Positions 26,123 to 36,456 of a stretch of 64,000 bases of DNA are shown here, in pieces. The stretch is from Curtobacterium sp. L6-1 (GTDB lineage: Bacteria > Actinomycetota > Actinomycetes > Actinomycetales > Microbacteriaceae). Under the pieces are notes generated by a model. That model was not told the DNA's origin and ran no database searches. It saw only the letters and a list, made by a program, of their open reading frames with translations. The stretch is taken from the NCBI RefSeq assembly GCF_018885305.1, contig NZ_CP076544.1, positions 3,286,001 through 3,350,000 on the forward strand. Reading direction: 5' to 3'. The stretch's first letter is position 1, and every line of letters starts with the position of its first letter. The position numbers were made by a program, and so were the translations under genes.

Positions 26123-27403
26123 TCAGACCGAAGCGCGCCAGTCGTCGACGTCGTCGTCGTCGTCCGCCCCGTCGATCGGCAGCGCGATGGACGACGTCGG
26201 CGGGTTGATCAGCGTCCGCTCGTCCCGGCGGTGCCGCAGCACGTCGTTGATGTACGCGGTCGTGGCCTCGGGCAGCGAGACGGACCGCTCCTCCTGCTGC
26301 GACATGAACCAGCGGTGCTCGAGCAACTCGTGGAACACCTCGGCGGGCTCGAGCCGGCCGCGCAGGTCCCGGGGGATCGCCCGCACGACGGGTTCGAACA
26401 CGCGGGAGACCCACTCGTGCGCGACCATCTCCTCGTCGAGCTCCTCGCGCCCGTTCCGCGCCCGGTAGGCGTCGAGGTCGTTGAGCAGCCGTCGCGCCTG
26501 GTTCTCCTCGGCGTCGAGGCCGGTCAGGCGCAGCAGGCGTCGCTGGTGGTGGCCGGCGTCGACGACCTTCGGCTGGATGCGGACCTGCGCGCCGGACTCG
26601 GCCGTGCGGATCGACAGCTCCTCGATGTCGAAGCCGAGGGCGTTCAGCCGCTCGACGCGGTCGTTGATGCGCCAGCGCTCGGCGGCGTCGAACTGCTCGG
26701 TGCCGGTCAGCTCCTTCCAGAGCGTGCGGTACTGGGCGACGATGCGGTTGGACACGTCCACGGGGTCGGCGTTCTCGTCGAGTCGGCCGCCCGCCTCGAG
26801 GTCGAGCAGCTCCCCGGCGATGTTGACGCGCGCCACCTCGAGGTCGTTCTCGCGCTGCCCGTTCGACAGGCCGCCCGGGTAGAGCTTGCCGGTCTCGGCG
26901 TCGACCAGGTACGCGGCGAAGGAGCCCGCGTCGCGCCGGAACAGCGTGTTCGACAGCGAGACGTCGCCCCAGTAGAAGCCGATGACGTGCAGGCGGACGA
27001 GCAGCAGCGCGAGGGCGTCGACCAGGCGCGTGGCCGTGTCGGGCCGCAGCGTCTGCGAGTACAGCGCACGGTAGGGGAGCGAGAAGCGCAGGTGCCGCGT
27101 GACGAGGACGGGCTGGAGCTCCTCGCCCTCGCGTCCGATGCGGTTCGTGATGACCGCGACGGGGTCGACGCAGGGCACGTCCGTGCGCTGCAGGGTGCGG
27201 AGCATGTCGTACTCGGACCGCGCGAGCTCGGCGCTGGTCTCCTTGACCGCCACGACGTACCCGGAGAGGTGCACGAACCGCACGAGGTGCCGCGAGATGC
27301 CCTTCGGCAGCGCGACGATCGTCTCGTCGGGCCACGCGTCGAGGGGCAGGTCCCACGGCAGGTCGAGCAGGCCGGGGTCGACGGTGGCGGCGGTGATGGT
27401 CAT
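26123..27403 (-). CDS. DUF4032 protein with kinase-like N-terminal domain
   Basis: A 426-residue actinobacterial protein. The N-terminal half reads like a lipopolysaccharide-kinase/aminoglycoside phosphotransferase fold: LSGYVVAVKETS with a candidate Lys, then LVRLHVIGFYWGDVSLSNTLF, a catalytic-loop-like Asp-x5-Asn motif, and the metal-binding-like YLVDAETG. The C-terminal half matches DUF4032 in style (WRINDRVERLNALGFDIEE, EVFHELLEHRWFMSQQ). The very C-terminus is acidic. The substrate is unknown. The ATG at 27403 is preferred; a GTG four codons upstream is possible. It lies downstream of the sugar ABC ATPase gene on the same strand, separated by two hairpins. Confidence 0.8.
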   Translation of the reverse strand: MTITAATVDPGLLDLPWDLPLDAWPDETIVALPKGISRHLVRFVHLSGYVVAVKETSAELARSEYDMLRTLQRTDVPCVDPVAVITNRIGREGEELQPVLVTRHLRFSLPYRALYSQTLRPDTATRLVDALALLLVRLHVIGFYWGDVSLSNTLFRRDAGSFAAYLVDAETGKLYPGGLSNGQRENDLEVARVNIAGELLDLEAGGRLDENADPVDVSNRIVAQYRTLWKELTGTEQFDAAERWRINDRVERLNALGFDIEELSIRTAESGAQVRIQPKVVDAGHHQRRLLRLTGLDAEENQARRLLNDLDAYRARNGREELDEEMVAHEWVSRVFEPVVRAIPRDLRGRLEPAEVFHELLEHRWFMSQQEERSVSLPEATTAYINDVLRHRRDERTLINPPTSSIALPIDGADDDDDVDDWRASV

Positions 27404-27450
27404 GGAGTCGGGCACGACTGGGTCCTCGGGTGCTCGGCGGTGGGTCTGCC

Positions 27451-27492
27451 GGACGGGAGGCGCGGCACGGGTCGTGGACGCGCCTCCCGTCC
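27451..27492. terminator. 14-bp perfect hairpin upstream of the DUF4032 gene
   Basis: GGACGGGAGGCGCG (27451) and its exact complement (27479) enclose a 14-base loop. It sits in the leader of the DUF4032 gene, after the terminator of the ABC gene, and could act as a second terminator or an attenuator. Confidence 0.6.
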
Positions 27493-27507
27493 GACAGGTG
27501 GAACGGC

Positions 27508-27549
27508 GGGAGCCCGCCACCCGCCTGGTGCGGCGGCTGGCGGGCTCCC
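27508..27549 (-). terminator. Terminator of the sugar ABC ATPase gene
   Basis: GGGAGCCCGCCA (27508) pairs perfectly with TGGCGGGCTCCC (27538), just past the stop at 27561 on the minus strand. Confidence 0.7.
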
Positions 27550-27560
27550 GGTGGTGCTGG

Positions 27561-28661
<1,101 letters not shown>

Positions 28662-28924
28662 GAGCGTTCGGTCCTCTCCACCGGCAGGTACGTGCCGGAC
28701 GATCCGTTGTGAAGCGGCGACCCGCGAGGGCCGGCGGATGGTCGCCGTCGACCATCGCTGTTCATACAACACGAGTTCTCGGGTCCGCGCCACTGGTTCC
28801 CTGCTGGTCGTCCACCGGTTGCCTGCTGGTTGGCTGGTTCCCATCGGCCGCCACTACAATCGCCGGGTCCGTCCGCCGACCGGGGGGAGGCCGAGCGGAC
28901 ACCGACCAGGAGGACGACCGCACG

Positions 28925-29881
28925 ATGACCAACCGCCCCGAAGGCTCCGCCCGCGACGAGCGGAACGCACGCCGTGCCGCTGCCCGCGAGCGCGCCCAGC
29001 GCACCCGTACCCAGCAGAAGCGTCGACAGCGGGGAGCCCGCATCGGACTGCAGGTCGGGCTCGGCGTGGTCCTGGTCGCGGCGGCCACCATCGTGACGCT
29101 CGTGCTGGTCAACTCCTCCCGACCCGCCGGCCCCGGCCCGCAGTCGATGACGGACGGCGGGATCACGATCGGCACGGGGCTGAAGGCCGTCGACCCGGCA
29201 GCGTCCTCGTCGCCGTCCCCGAGTGCGACCGGCTCGGCGGACGCCGTGCGCATCACGCTCTACGTCGACTACCTCTGCCCGATCTGCGGTGCCTTCGAGC
29301 AGACGAACAGCGACTACCTCGAGGGGCTCGTGACCTCGGGCGCCGCGACCCTCGACATCCACCCGATCGCGATCCTGTCGAACCGCTCGCAGGGCACGAA
29401 GTACTCGCTCCGCGCCGCGAACGCCGCGGCCTGCGTCGCCGAGGAGTCGCCGGACTCGTTCTTCGCCGTGAACCGCGCCCTGTTCGCGAAGCAGCCGGAG
29501 GAGGGCACGCCCGGGCTCACCGACCAGCAGCTCGCCGACGTGGTGACGAGCGTCCCCGGGGTCCGCAAGGGCTCCACGATCGAGTCGTGCATCGAGGACC
29601 AGCGCTACGGCAAGTGGGTGGACGAGCAGACCACCGCGGTGACCGGCGGCGACATCCCGGGCTCCGACCTGACCGAGTTCCCGGGGACGCCGCTCGTGCT
29701 CGTGAACGGGCAGCAGTACCCGTACTCGACGGCGTCCACCAACGACGAGTTCCGCACGTTCGTGGTCAGCGCCGCCGGTGCCACCGAGGCGACGCCGACC
29801 CCGACGCCGAGCAGCACGCCGACCCGCTCCGCCCGCCCGACCCGCACGCCGACGCCGTCCCCCTCGGCCAGCGCCCGCTGA
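28925..29881 (+). CDS. Membrane-anchored DsbA-like thioredoxin-fold protein
   Basis: A 318-residue protein: a basic N-terminus of ~45 residues, one membrane anchor at about 47-67, a Ser/Pro linker, then a DsbA/Thioredoxin_4 domain with the active-site CPIC in YVDYLCPICGAFEQ, and a cis-Pro region in EFPGTPLVLVNG. The C-terminus is a Thr/Pro/Ser tail of about 35 residues. It is probably an extracytoplasmic thiol oxidoreductase. A CAGGAGGAC ribosome site precedes the ATG. It is divergent from the ABC ATPase gene, across a 263-base gap with no other gene. Confidence 0.85.
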   Translation: MTNRPEGSARDERNARRAAARERAQRTRTQQKRRQRGARIGLQVGLGVVLVAAATIVTLVLVNSSRPAGPGPQSMTDGGITIGTGLKAVDPAASSSPSPSATGSADAVRITLYVDYLCPICGAFEQTNSDYLEGLVTSGAATLDIHPIAILSNRSQGTKYSLRAANAAACVAEESPDSFFAVNRALFAKQPEEGTPGLTDQQLADVVTSVPGVRKGSTIESCIEDQRYGKWVDEQTTAVTGGDIPGSDLTEFPGTPLVLVNGQQYPYSTASTNDEFRTFVVSAAGATEATPTPTPSSTPTRSARPTRTPTPSPSASAR

Positions 29882-29911
29882 CCGCCCGCGGGGACGCCCG
29901 AGGCGCGCCGG

Positions 29912-30805
29912 TCAGAGCTGCGAGCCGGAGACGCTGAGGGTGTCGCAGCGCGACGCGCCCTGCTCGTAACCCCGCTCGAACCAGCGCTGCCGCTGCTCGC
30001 TCGTGCCGTGCGTGAACGAGTCGGGGTCCACCCGGCCGGTGGCCCGCTCCTGGATGCTGTCGTCACCGACGGCGCTCGCCGCGGACAGGGCGTCGGCGAC
30101 CTGGGCCTGCGTGATCGGCTCGAAGAAGGTCGTGCCGTTCGCGGACTCCGTTGTGGCCGCGTCCCCGACCCAGGCACCCGCGTAACAGTCCGCCTGCAGC
30201 TCGACCCGGACGCTGTCCGACGCGGCGCCGCCACCGCTGCGGTCGGTCTCGGCGAACGTGCCCTGCAGCTGCTGCACGTGGTGCCCCCACTCGTGCGCGA
30301 CGACGTACATCTGCGCGAGCGGCCCACCGGACGCCCCGTAGGTGCGCTGCAGGTCGTCGTAGAAGTCGGTGTCCAGGTAGATCGCGCGGTCCGGCGGGCA
30401 GTAGAACGGTCCCGTCGCCGCCGAGGCCGCTCCGCACCCGGTGTCGGTCGACCCGGTGAACAGGTAGAAGTCCGGCGTCGTGTACGACGTCCCGAGCGCC
30501 CGGGCCTCCGTCGTCCAGTACGCGTCGAGCGACTCGGCGGCGCCCTCCATGCGACACGAGACGTCGGCGTTCGCGTCGCGGCCGGTGCGGCACTCCTGGA
30601 CGGGCTCGGCCTGCTGACCGCCGTCCTGGATCGTGGTCAGCCCGTCCCCGCCGCCGACCAGCCCGGTGAGGTCGACGCCGGTGAACTGCGCGATGAGGAA
30701 CACGACGATCGCGCCGACACCGACCGCGCCACCGCCGATCGCCGTGGTGCGACCGCGCCGCTTGACCTTGCCGCCGCTGAGCTGCGAGTCGTCGTTGAAC
30801 GTCAT
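29912..30805 (-). CDS. YpfJ-family neutral zinc metallopeptidase
   Basis: A 297-residue protein with one N-terminal membrane anchor (about 24-45) and an extracytoplasmic domain. The zincin motif is VVAHEWGHHVQ (HExxH), followed about 40 residues later by ELQADCYAGAW, the conserved Glu-x4-Cys region of the YpfJ family. Cys pairs (ECRTG/SCRME, GCGA/FYCPPDRA) suggest disulphides, fitting the neighbouring DsbA-like gene, which converges on it with a 30-base gap. The substrate is unknown. Confidence 0.88.
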   Translation of the reverse strand: MTFNDDSQLSGGKVKRRGRTTAIGGGAVGVGAIVVFLIAQFTGVDLTGLVGGGDGLTTIQDGGQQAEPVQECRTGRDANADVSCRMEGAAESLDAYWTTEARALGTSYTTPDFYLFTGSTDTGCGAASAATGPFYCPPDRAIYLDTDFYDDLQRTYGASGGPLAQMYVVAHEWGHHVQQLQGTFAETDRSGGGAASDSVRVELQADCYAGAWVGDAATTESANGTTFFEPITQAQVADALSAASAVGDDSIQERATGRVDPDSFTHGTSEQRQRWFERGYEQGASRCDTLSVSGSQL

Positions 30806-30894
30806 GCACCGAACCTACGGACGCGCTCCGGGACACGCACACGACCGGGTGCCCGCCGGTGACACCGTGCGTTCCCCGGAGTAGACCGGGGCGC

Positions 30895-31836
30895 ATGCCG
30901 ATCCTCGACGAGACCCACCCCCTCTTCCTGTTCGCGATGGACCAGCGGTCCTCGCTCCTCGAGCACACCTACGACGAGGACTCCGGCGAGCCCGCCGACG
31001 AGGCCGAGGCGCAGCGGGTCCGTGCCGGCAAGCAGCTCGTCTACCGCGGGGTGCTCAACGCCCTCGCGGCGGGGGCGGCGCGCGAGCACACCGGTGTCCT
31101 GGTCGACGAGCGGTACGGCGCGGACGTCGCCCGGCTCGCCAAGGAGGCGGGGCTCCAGCTCGCGATGCCGGTGGAGCGGTCGGGCCGCGAGTGGTTCGAG
31201 CTCGAGTACGGCGACGACTGGGTCGCGCACGTGGACGCGTTCGACCCGGACTGGGTGAAGGTCCTGGTCCGCGACAACCCGGCCTTCGACGCGGACCGTC
31301 GCGCGCAGCAGGCGTCCGACCTGGCCGCCGTCGCGCGCACCCTGCACGACGCCGGTCGCCCCTTCCTGGTCGAACTGCTCGTGCCCGGGACCGACGAGCA
31401 GCAGGCCTCGGTCGAGGACTACGACCGCGATCTCCGCCCCGACCTCGTCGTGCAGGTGCTCGAGTACCTGCAGGACCACGGTGTCGAGGCCGACGTGTGG
31501 AAGCTCGAGGGACTCGACCGCCGCGAGGACGCCGAGCGCGTCGTCGCCACCGCCCGCCGGGACGGCCGCGACGCCGTGCAGTGCATCGTCCTCGGCCGGG
31601 ACGCCCCGCAGGAGCAGCTCGACGGCTGGCTGCGCACGGCCGCCTCGGTCGACGGGTTCGTCGGCTTCGCGATCGGCCGCAGCAACTGGGAGGAGCCGCT
31701 CGAGGACGTCGTCCGCGAGCACCTGGACACCGAGGCCGCCGAGCAGCTCGTCGCGGCGAACTACCGGCACTTCGTCGACACCTGGCTGGAGGCCCGTGGC
31801 GGCGTCGACCACGGGGTGGACGCCGGCGCGGTCTGA
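30895..31836 (+). CDS. DUF2090-domain protein (IolC C-terminal/aldolase-like)
   Basis: A 313-residue protein. It opens PLFLFAMDQRSSL and contains HTGVLVDERYG, PDWVKVLVRDNP, FLVELLVPGT, VWKLEGLDRREDAE and GFVGFAIGRSNWEEPL, typical of the DUF2090 domain that forms the C-terminal part of IolC-type proteins in inositol catabolism. A (beta/alpha)8 aldolase-like fold is expected. The N-terminal kinase part of IolC is absent, so it stands alone. TAGACC lies seven bases before the ATG, consistent with a leaderless start. Confidence 0.75.
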   Translation: MPILDETHPLFLFAMDQRSSLLEHTYDEDSGEPADEAEAQRVRAGKQLVYRGVLNALAAGAAREHTGVLVDERYGADVARLAKEAGLQLAMPVERSGREWFELEYGDDWVAHVDAFDPDWVKVLVRDNPAFDADRRAQQASDLAAVARTLHDAGRPFLVELLVPGTDEQQASVEDYDRDLRPDLVVQVLEYLQDHGVEADVWKLEGLDRREDAERVVATARRDGRDAVQCIVLGRDAPQEQLDGWLRTAASVDGFVGFAIGRSNWEEPLEDVVREHLDTEAAEQLVAANYRHFVDTWLEARGGVDHGVDAGAV

Positions 31837-31930
31837 CGTCCGGGCGGTCACCGCGCGCGGAGGCGGCCCGCGTACCGTCGGCGGTGTCGGAACGAACGAC
31901 ACCTGTCGCACAACGGAAGGACACCGCCCC

Positions 31931-33073
31931 ATGGCCACCCCCATCCAGACCGTGATGAGCCCCGCCCGCTACGTCCAGGGCAAGGACGCCATCACCCGCG
32001 TCGGCGAGTTCGTCGCGCCCATCGGCAAGCGTCCCCTGATCGTCGCCGACGACGTCGTGTGGGGGATCGTGCAGCAGGCCGTCGAGACGAGCTTCGCCGA
32101 GGCCGACCTGCCCGTGGAGCGCGTCGGGTTCGGCCGGTTCGCCACCCCCACGGCGATCGACGACCTCGTCACCGCCATCCGTGAGCGCGACGCGGACGTG
32201 GTCGTCGGCGTCGGCGGCGGGTCCGCGATCGACGCCGCCAAGGCCGCCGGGCACCTCGCCGGCATCCGCTGGGCGAGCGTCCCGACGGCGGCGAGCACCG
32301 ACGCCCCGACCTCGGCCCTCGCCGTCGTCTACACCGACGAGGGCGAGTTCATCGAGTACCGGTTCTTCCCGCACAACCCGGACCTCGTGCTCATCGACAC
32401 GAGGCTCGTCGCGAACGCCCCCGTGCAGTTCCTCGTCGCCGGCATCGGGGACGCGCTCGCCACCTGGGTCGAGGCCCGCGCGGCTGCCCGTGCGCACGCC
32501 GACACCATGGCCGGTGGCCTGCAGACCGCCGCCGGTGTCGCGCTCGCCGAACTCTCGTGGACGCTGCTGCACGACAACGCCCTGCAGGCGATCGAGGCCG
32601 TGCGCGCGAAGGTCGTCACGCCCGCGCTCGAGAAGGTCGTCGAGGCGAACACGCTGCTCTCCGGGCTCGGCTTCGAGTCCGGTGGCCTGGCCGCCGCGCA
32701 CGCGATCCACAACGGCCTCACCGCCGCACCGCAGGCGCACGGCCTCGCCCACGGGCAGAAGGTCAACGTCGGCACGCTCGCCCAGCTCGTCATGGAGGGC
32801 GCCCCGGCCGAGGAGATCGAGGACTTCGTCGTCTTCACCACGAAGGTCGGGCTGCCGAACACCCTCACCGAGATCGGGCTGACCGTCGACGACACCGACG
32901 TGCTCCGCGCCGTCGCCGACGCCGCCACGGTCGAGTCCGAGACGATCCACAACATGCCGTTCCCGGTCACGCCGGAGATCGTCGTGGACGCCCTGGTCGC
33001 GCTCGAGGGCATCTCCCGCGGCATCCGCGCCGAGCACGGTCTGCCCGAGCCCGTCCGGTACGAGCACCACTAG
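31931..33073 (+). CDS. gldA: Glycerol dehydrogenase-like iron-containing alcohol dehydrogenase
   Basis: A 380-residue NAD-dependent polyol dehydrogenase oxidising glycerol to dihydroxyacetone in the family. The NAD loop is VGVGGGSAIDAAKAAG; the metal site includes the Asp in GIGDALATWVEAR, His in AAHAIHNGLT and His in HGLAHGQKVNVG, and the strand WASVPTAASTDAPTSALAVV is family-typical. A GGAAGGAC ribosome site precedes the ATG. It follows the DUF2090 gene after 94 bases on the same strand, which suggests a polyol-use pair. The exact polyol is not shown. Confidence 0.88.
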   Translation: MATPIQTVMSPARYVQGKDAITRVGEFVAPIGKRPLIVADDVVWGIVQQAVETSFAEADLPVERVGFGRFATPTAIDDLVTAIRERDADVVVGVGGGSAIDAAKAAGHLAGIRWASVPTAASTDAPTSALAVVYTDEGEFIEYRFFPHNPDLVLIDTRLVANAPVQFLVAGIGDALATWVEARAAARAHADTMAGGLQTAAGVALAELSWTLLHDNALQAIEAVRAKVVTPALEKVVEANTLLSGLGFESGGLAAAHAIHNGLTAAPQAHGLAHGQKVNVGTLAQLVMEGAPAEEIEDFVVFTTKVGLPNTLTEIGLTVDDTDVLRAVADAATVESETIHNMPFPVTPEIVVDALVALEGISRGIRAEHGLPEPVRYEHH

Positions 33074-33104
33074 GCACCGCCCCGGACGGGGACGGACCAG
33101 CGGG

Positions 33105-33872
33105 TCAGGTGCGGACCAGCGGCTCCACGGTCGCCAGGTCCGCACCGATCCCGACGTCGACCAGCTCGATCCGCCCGGCCAGCGTCGCCGCGGGACCCCG
33201 GAGCAGTCCCGCCTTCACACCGCCGAACGTCACCGTCACGTCGGCGTGCAGGACGTGATCGTCCGCGATGCCGCCACTGTCCACGTCGATGCCGCTCGGC
33301 ACGTCGACCGCCACCACGAACGGTGCCCGCTGGTCGCGGGCGAGCTCGCGGAGGGCCGCCACCACCTCGCGCGCGGGCGACCGCAGCGGACCGCCCCCGC
33401 CGATGCCGAGGATGCCGTCGAGCACCAGGTCCGCGTCGAGCCCGGCCTCGCGCGCGATCCGTGTCGCGCGCTCGCCGCTCGGCGGCACCGCGGCCTGCAC
33501 GATGTCGGCGGCGCCCGCCGTCGAGGAAGCGACCGACCCGTCGTCCGCAGGGTCGTCCAGGAGGCGCGCCCCCGCCTCCAGGGCTGCTGCCAGGCCCGCC
33601 TCGTGGACGCGTGCGCCGACGCGCAGGACGGCGACGTGCCTCCCGGCCGCCGCCAGGCGCGCTGCCGCGAACAGTGCGTCGCCGCCGTTGTCGCCGCTCC
33701 CCGCCAGGACGAGGGCCGAGCCGGGCCCGTCCCCGGGGCGGACCGCCGGGTCGTCGAGGAGGTCGCCGACCACCGCGGCGAGCCCGTCCGCCGCGCGCTG
33801 CATGAGGGGTTCCCCCGCCTCGAGGTGGGGGCGTTCCGCCGCCCGGATCTGGTCGCCGCCGTAGCCGTCCAT
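33105..33872 (-). CDS. nnrE: NAD(P)H-hydrate epimerase (YjeF_N family)
   Basis: It repairs damaged NAD(P)H hydrates by epimerising R to S forms. The 255-residue protein has the Rossmann-like YjeF_N fold with LVLAGSGDNGGDALFAAA, the catalytic-loop region LVLDGILGIGGGG, and VVAVDVPSGIDVDSG. The ADP-dependent dehydratase domain usually fused or linked to it is absent here. The ATG at 33872 is preferred over an upstream extension, because it leaves a 35-base divergent gap to the hydrolase gene. Confidence 0.85.
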   Translation of the reverse strand: MDGYGGDQIRAAERPHLEAGEPLMQRAADGLAAVVGDLLDDPAVRPGDGPGSALVLAGSGDNGGDALFAAARLAAAGRHVAVLRVGARVHEAGLAAALEAGARLLDDPADDGSVASSTAGAADIVQAAVPPSGERATRIAREAGLDADLVLDGILGIGGGGPLRSPAREVVAALRELARDQRAPFVVAVDVPSGIDVDSGGIADDHVLHADVTVTFGGVKAGLLRGPAATLAGRIELVDVGIGADLATVEPLVRT

Positions 33873-33907
33873 GCCTGCCACTGTGGCCGCACTACCCTGG
33901 ACGGGCC

Positions 33908-34693
33908 ATGTCACTCGTCCCCGAAGCGCCCCGTCCCCGCGTCGTCATGTCGCCCGACGGCCTGCCGCTCGCCACCTACGACTTCGGCGACCCCGACGCG
34001 CCGGCCGTCCTCGCCGTGCACGGGTTCGCCTCGGGCGCCGTCCTCAACTGGCACGCCTCCGGGTGGACGCGCGACCTCGTCCGCGCCGGACACCGCGTCG
34101 TCGCCCTCGACCAGCGCGGACACGGCGCCAGCGGGAAGCCCCACTCGCCGCACGGCTACTCGATGGACCTGCTCGTCGACGACGTCACCGCGGTCATCGA
34201 CACGTACCTGCTCGACGACGTGGCCTTCCTCGGGTACTCGCTCGGCGCCCGGGTCGGGTGGCACGCGGCGGAGCGCATGACGGACCGGGTCTCGCGCGCC
34301 GTGCTCGGCGGGATCCCGGACGCCGACCCGATGCGCCGCGTCCGGGTCGACCAGGCGTGGGCGTACATCAGCGACGGCACCCCGGTCGAGGACCGCGTCA
34401 CGAACGGCTACCTCACGATGGCGGCGAACGTCGAGGGCAACGACCTGCGCGCCCTCGTGGCGATGGTCGAGGGCATGCGCGACAGCGTCGAGCCGACGCC
34501 GGCGAACGCGCCGACGCAACCGCTGCTCCTCGCCGCGGGGTCCGAGGACGGGATCAAGGACAGCGCGGTGCGGCTCGCGGCGACCGCGCCGGACGCGACG
34601 TTCCTCGAGATCCCGGGGCGCAACCACTTCAACGCCCCGACGTCCAGGCAGTTCCGGGAGGCGGCGATCGCGTTCCTGTCCGCGGGCCGCTGA
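33908..34693 (+). CDS. Alpha/beta hydrolase
   Basis: A 261-residue single-domain hydrolase. It has the oxyanion HG in VLAVHGFASG, a DQRGHGASG loop, the nucleophile elbow GYSLGAR (Ser near residue 111), a late Asp in GSEDGIKD and the catalytic His in GRNHFNAP. No substrate can be named. A TACCCT box lies nine bases before the ATG. Confidence 0.85.
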   Translation: MSLVPEAPRPRVVMSPDGLPLATYDFGDPDAPAVLAVHGFASGAVLNWHASGWTRDLVRAGHRVVALDQRGHGASGKPHSPHGYSMDLLVDDVTAVIDTYLLDDVAFLGYSLGARVGWHAAERMTDRVSRAVLGGIPDADPMRRVRVDQAWAYISDGTPVEDRVTNGYLTMAANVEGNDLRALVAMVEGMRDSVEPTPANAPTQPLLLAAGSEDGIKDSAVRLAATAPDATFLEIPGRNHFNAPTSRQFREAAIAFLSAGR

Positions 34694-34747
34694 CGGGTAC
34701 TCGTGGGCCCTCCCGCCGCGGAGGCGGCCGGGCGTAGCGTCCGCCGC

Positions 34748-35779
34748 ATGGACTACAGACTCCTCGGCTCCAGCGGGACAGCGGTGTCCTCGCTGACCCT
34801 CGGCACCATGACGTTCGGCAGCGAAGCCGACGAACCCACCTCCCACGCCGTCCTCGACGCGTTCGTCGCCGCCGGCGGCACGCTCGTCGACACGGCCGAC
34901 GTGTACTCGGGCAACGAGTCCGAGCGCATCATCGGCCGGTGGCTCCGCGACCACCCGACCGAGGCGCAGCAGGTCGTGCTCGCCACCAAGGGCCGCTTCC
35001 CGCAGGGGGAGGGCCCGAACGACCTCGGACTGTCGCGCCGCCACCTCCGCCGCGCCCTCGACGCGTCCCTCGACCGCCTCGGCGTCGACCACATCGACCT
35101 GTACCAGATGCACGCGTGGGACGCCCTGACCCCGGTCGAGGAGACGCTCCGGTTCCTCGACGACGCCGTGTCCGCCGGCAAGATCGGGTCGTACGGCTTC
35201 TCGAACTACCTCGGCTATCAGGTGACGAAGGCCGTGTACGAGGCGAAGGCGCACGGGTGGGCCCCGCCGGTGACCCTCCAGCCGCAGTACAACCTGCTCG
35301 TCCGCGACATCGAGCACGAGGTCGTGCCCGCCTGCCTCGACGCGGGCATCGGACTGCTCCCGTGGTCCCCGCTCGCCGGCGGCTGGCTGTCCGGCAAGTA
35401 CCAGCGCGACGAGGCCCCGACCGGCTCGACCCGCCTGGGCGAGGACCCGGGGCGCGGCATGGAGGCGTGGGAGGCCCGGAACGCCGACGAGCGCACGTGG
35501 CAGGTGCTCGACGCGGTCGCCGCGGTGGCCGACGCCCACGGTGCGTCGAAGTCGCAGGTCGCCCTGGCCTGGCTCCTCGCACGACCGGCCGTCACGAGCG
35601 TCATCCTGGGCGTCCGGACCGTCGAGCAGCTGCAGGACAACCTGGGCGCGGCCGACCTCGTGCTCGACGAGGCCGAACTACGGACGCTCACCGAGGCCAG
35701 CGCACCCCGCGTCGACGACTACCCGTACGGCACGGCGGGTGTGGCCCAGCGCGAGCGGAAGATCACCGGCGGCCGCTGA
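34748..35779 (+). CDS. Aldo/keto reductase
   Basis: A 343-residue NADPH-dependent oxidoreductase of the AKR superfamily, YajO/KvbA-like. The tetrad is visible: Asp and Tyr in VDTADVYS, Lys in VVLATKGRF, His in YQMHAWDA. The NADP region near the C-terminus reads RPAVTSVILGVRTVEQLQDNL. TAGCGT (34735-34740) lies seven bases before the ATG, so it is probably leaderless. The substrate is unknown. Confidence 0.9.
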   Translation: MDYRLLGSSGTAVSSLTLGTMTFGSEADEPTSHAVLDAFVAAGGTLVDTADVYSGNESERIIGRWLRDHPTEAQQVVLATKGRFPQGEGPNDLGLSRRHLRRALDASLDRLGVDHIDLYQMHAWDALTPVEETLRFLDDAVSAGKIGSYGFSNYLGYQVTKAVYEAKAHGWAPPVTLQPQYNLLVRDIEHEVVPACLDAGIGLLPWSPLAGGWLSGKYQRDEAPTGSTRLGEDPGRGMEAWEARNADERTWQVLDAVAAVADAHGASKSQVALAWLLARPAVTSVILGVRTVEQLQDNLGAADLVLDEAELRTLTEASAPRVDDYPYGTAGVAQRERKITGGR

Positions 35780-35822
35780 CCGGGTCGGCCGCTGACCGGG
35801 TCGGCCGCTGACCGGGCCGGCC
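35775..35822. repeat. Three 16-bp tandem repeats over the reductase stop codon
   Basis: GCTGACCGGGTCGGCC occurs at 35775 and 35791, and with one change at 35807. The first copy contains the stop codon of the aldo/keto reductase gene. The array ends 14 bases before the tRNA-Thr gene. Confidence 0.8.
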
Positions 35823-35836
35823 GCGGGCCTCCTGAG

Positions 35837-35909
35837 GGCCGGCAGCGGGACTTGAACCCGCAACCCCCGTATTACAAGTACGGTGCGCTACCAATTGCGC
35901 CATGCCGGC
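35837..35909 (-). tRNA. tRNA-Thr (anticodon TGT)
   Basis: On the minus strand a full cloverleaf reads from GCCGGCA at 35909 to TGCCGGC plus discriminator C at 35837. The acceptor stem is seven perfect pairs. The anticodon arm is CCGTA-CTTGTAA-TACGG (anticodon TGT), and the T arm is GCGGGTTCAAGTCCCGC. CCA is not encoded. Confidence 0.93.
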
Positions 35910-35935
35910 TGACCCGCCCATCGTACCGGGCGGAC

Positions 35936-35976
35936 ACGACGACGGCGCCCGGGCTCAGCCCGGGCGCCGTCGTCGT
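35936..35976. terminator. 20-bp perfect hairpin after msrB
   Basis: 35936-35955 is the exact reverse complement of 35957-35976, with a single central C (in practice a loop of 3-5 bases). It follows the msrB stop on the minus strand. Confidence 0.75.
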
Positions 35977-35981
35977 CCGCG

Positions 35982-36383
35982 TCACTGCTCCGCGGAGAAG
36001 TTCAGCGAGATCGAGTTCATGCAGTAGCGGTCACCCGTGGGCGTGCCGAAGCCGTCCGGGAAGACGTGGCCGAGGTGTCCGCCGCAGTTGGCGCACCGGA
36101 CCTCGGTGCGGACCATGCCGAGGGACTTGTCCTCGATGAGCTGGACGGCCTCCGGCTCGACCGACTCGTAGAACGACGGCCAGCCGCAGCCCGAGTCGAA
36201 CTTCGTGCCGCTCTTGAACAGTTCCGCACCACACGCTGCACACGTGTAGACGCCGGCACGCTCCTCGTCGAGGAGCTCGCCGGTCCACGGGCGCTCCGTC
36301 CCGGCCTGGCGCAGCACGGCGTACTGGTCCGGGGAGAGCTCCTCGCGCCACTGGGCGTCGGACTTGTCGACGTTGTATGCCAT
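35982..36383 (-). CDS. msrB: Peptide methionine-(R)-S-oxide reductase
   Basis: It reduces methionine-R-sulfoxide in proteins. The 133-residue enzyme has both zinc CxxC pairs (CAACG and CANCG), the substrate motif SGCGWPSFYESV, the HLGHVFPDG His box, and the catalytic Cys in RYCMNSISLNF. A good ribosome site (AGGAGGTACGCAC) precedes the ATG. Confidence 0.95.
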   Translation of the reverse strand: MAYNVDKSDAQWREELSPDQYAVLRQAGTERPWTGELLDEERAGVYTCAACGAELFKSGTKFDSGCGWPSFYESVEPEAVQLIEDKSLGMVRTEVRCANCGGHLGHVFPDGFGTPTGDRYCMNSISLNFSAEQ

Positions 36384-36456
36384 GTGCGTACCTCCTGGTT
36401 CCGACCGGGGCTCGTGACCGCCGGTGATCGTGCGTCACACCAGTAAACTCCGAGCG

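Noticed and set aside
24825..27356. 843-codon open frame on the minus strand through repeat locus A
   Set aside because: It runs antisense to rlmB, through the repeats, and across the DUF4032 gene in another frame; the composition is Arg/Pro/Ala shadow.
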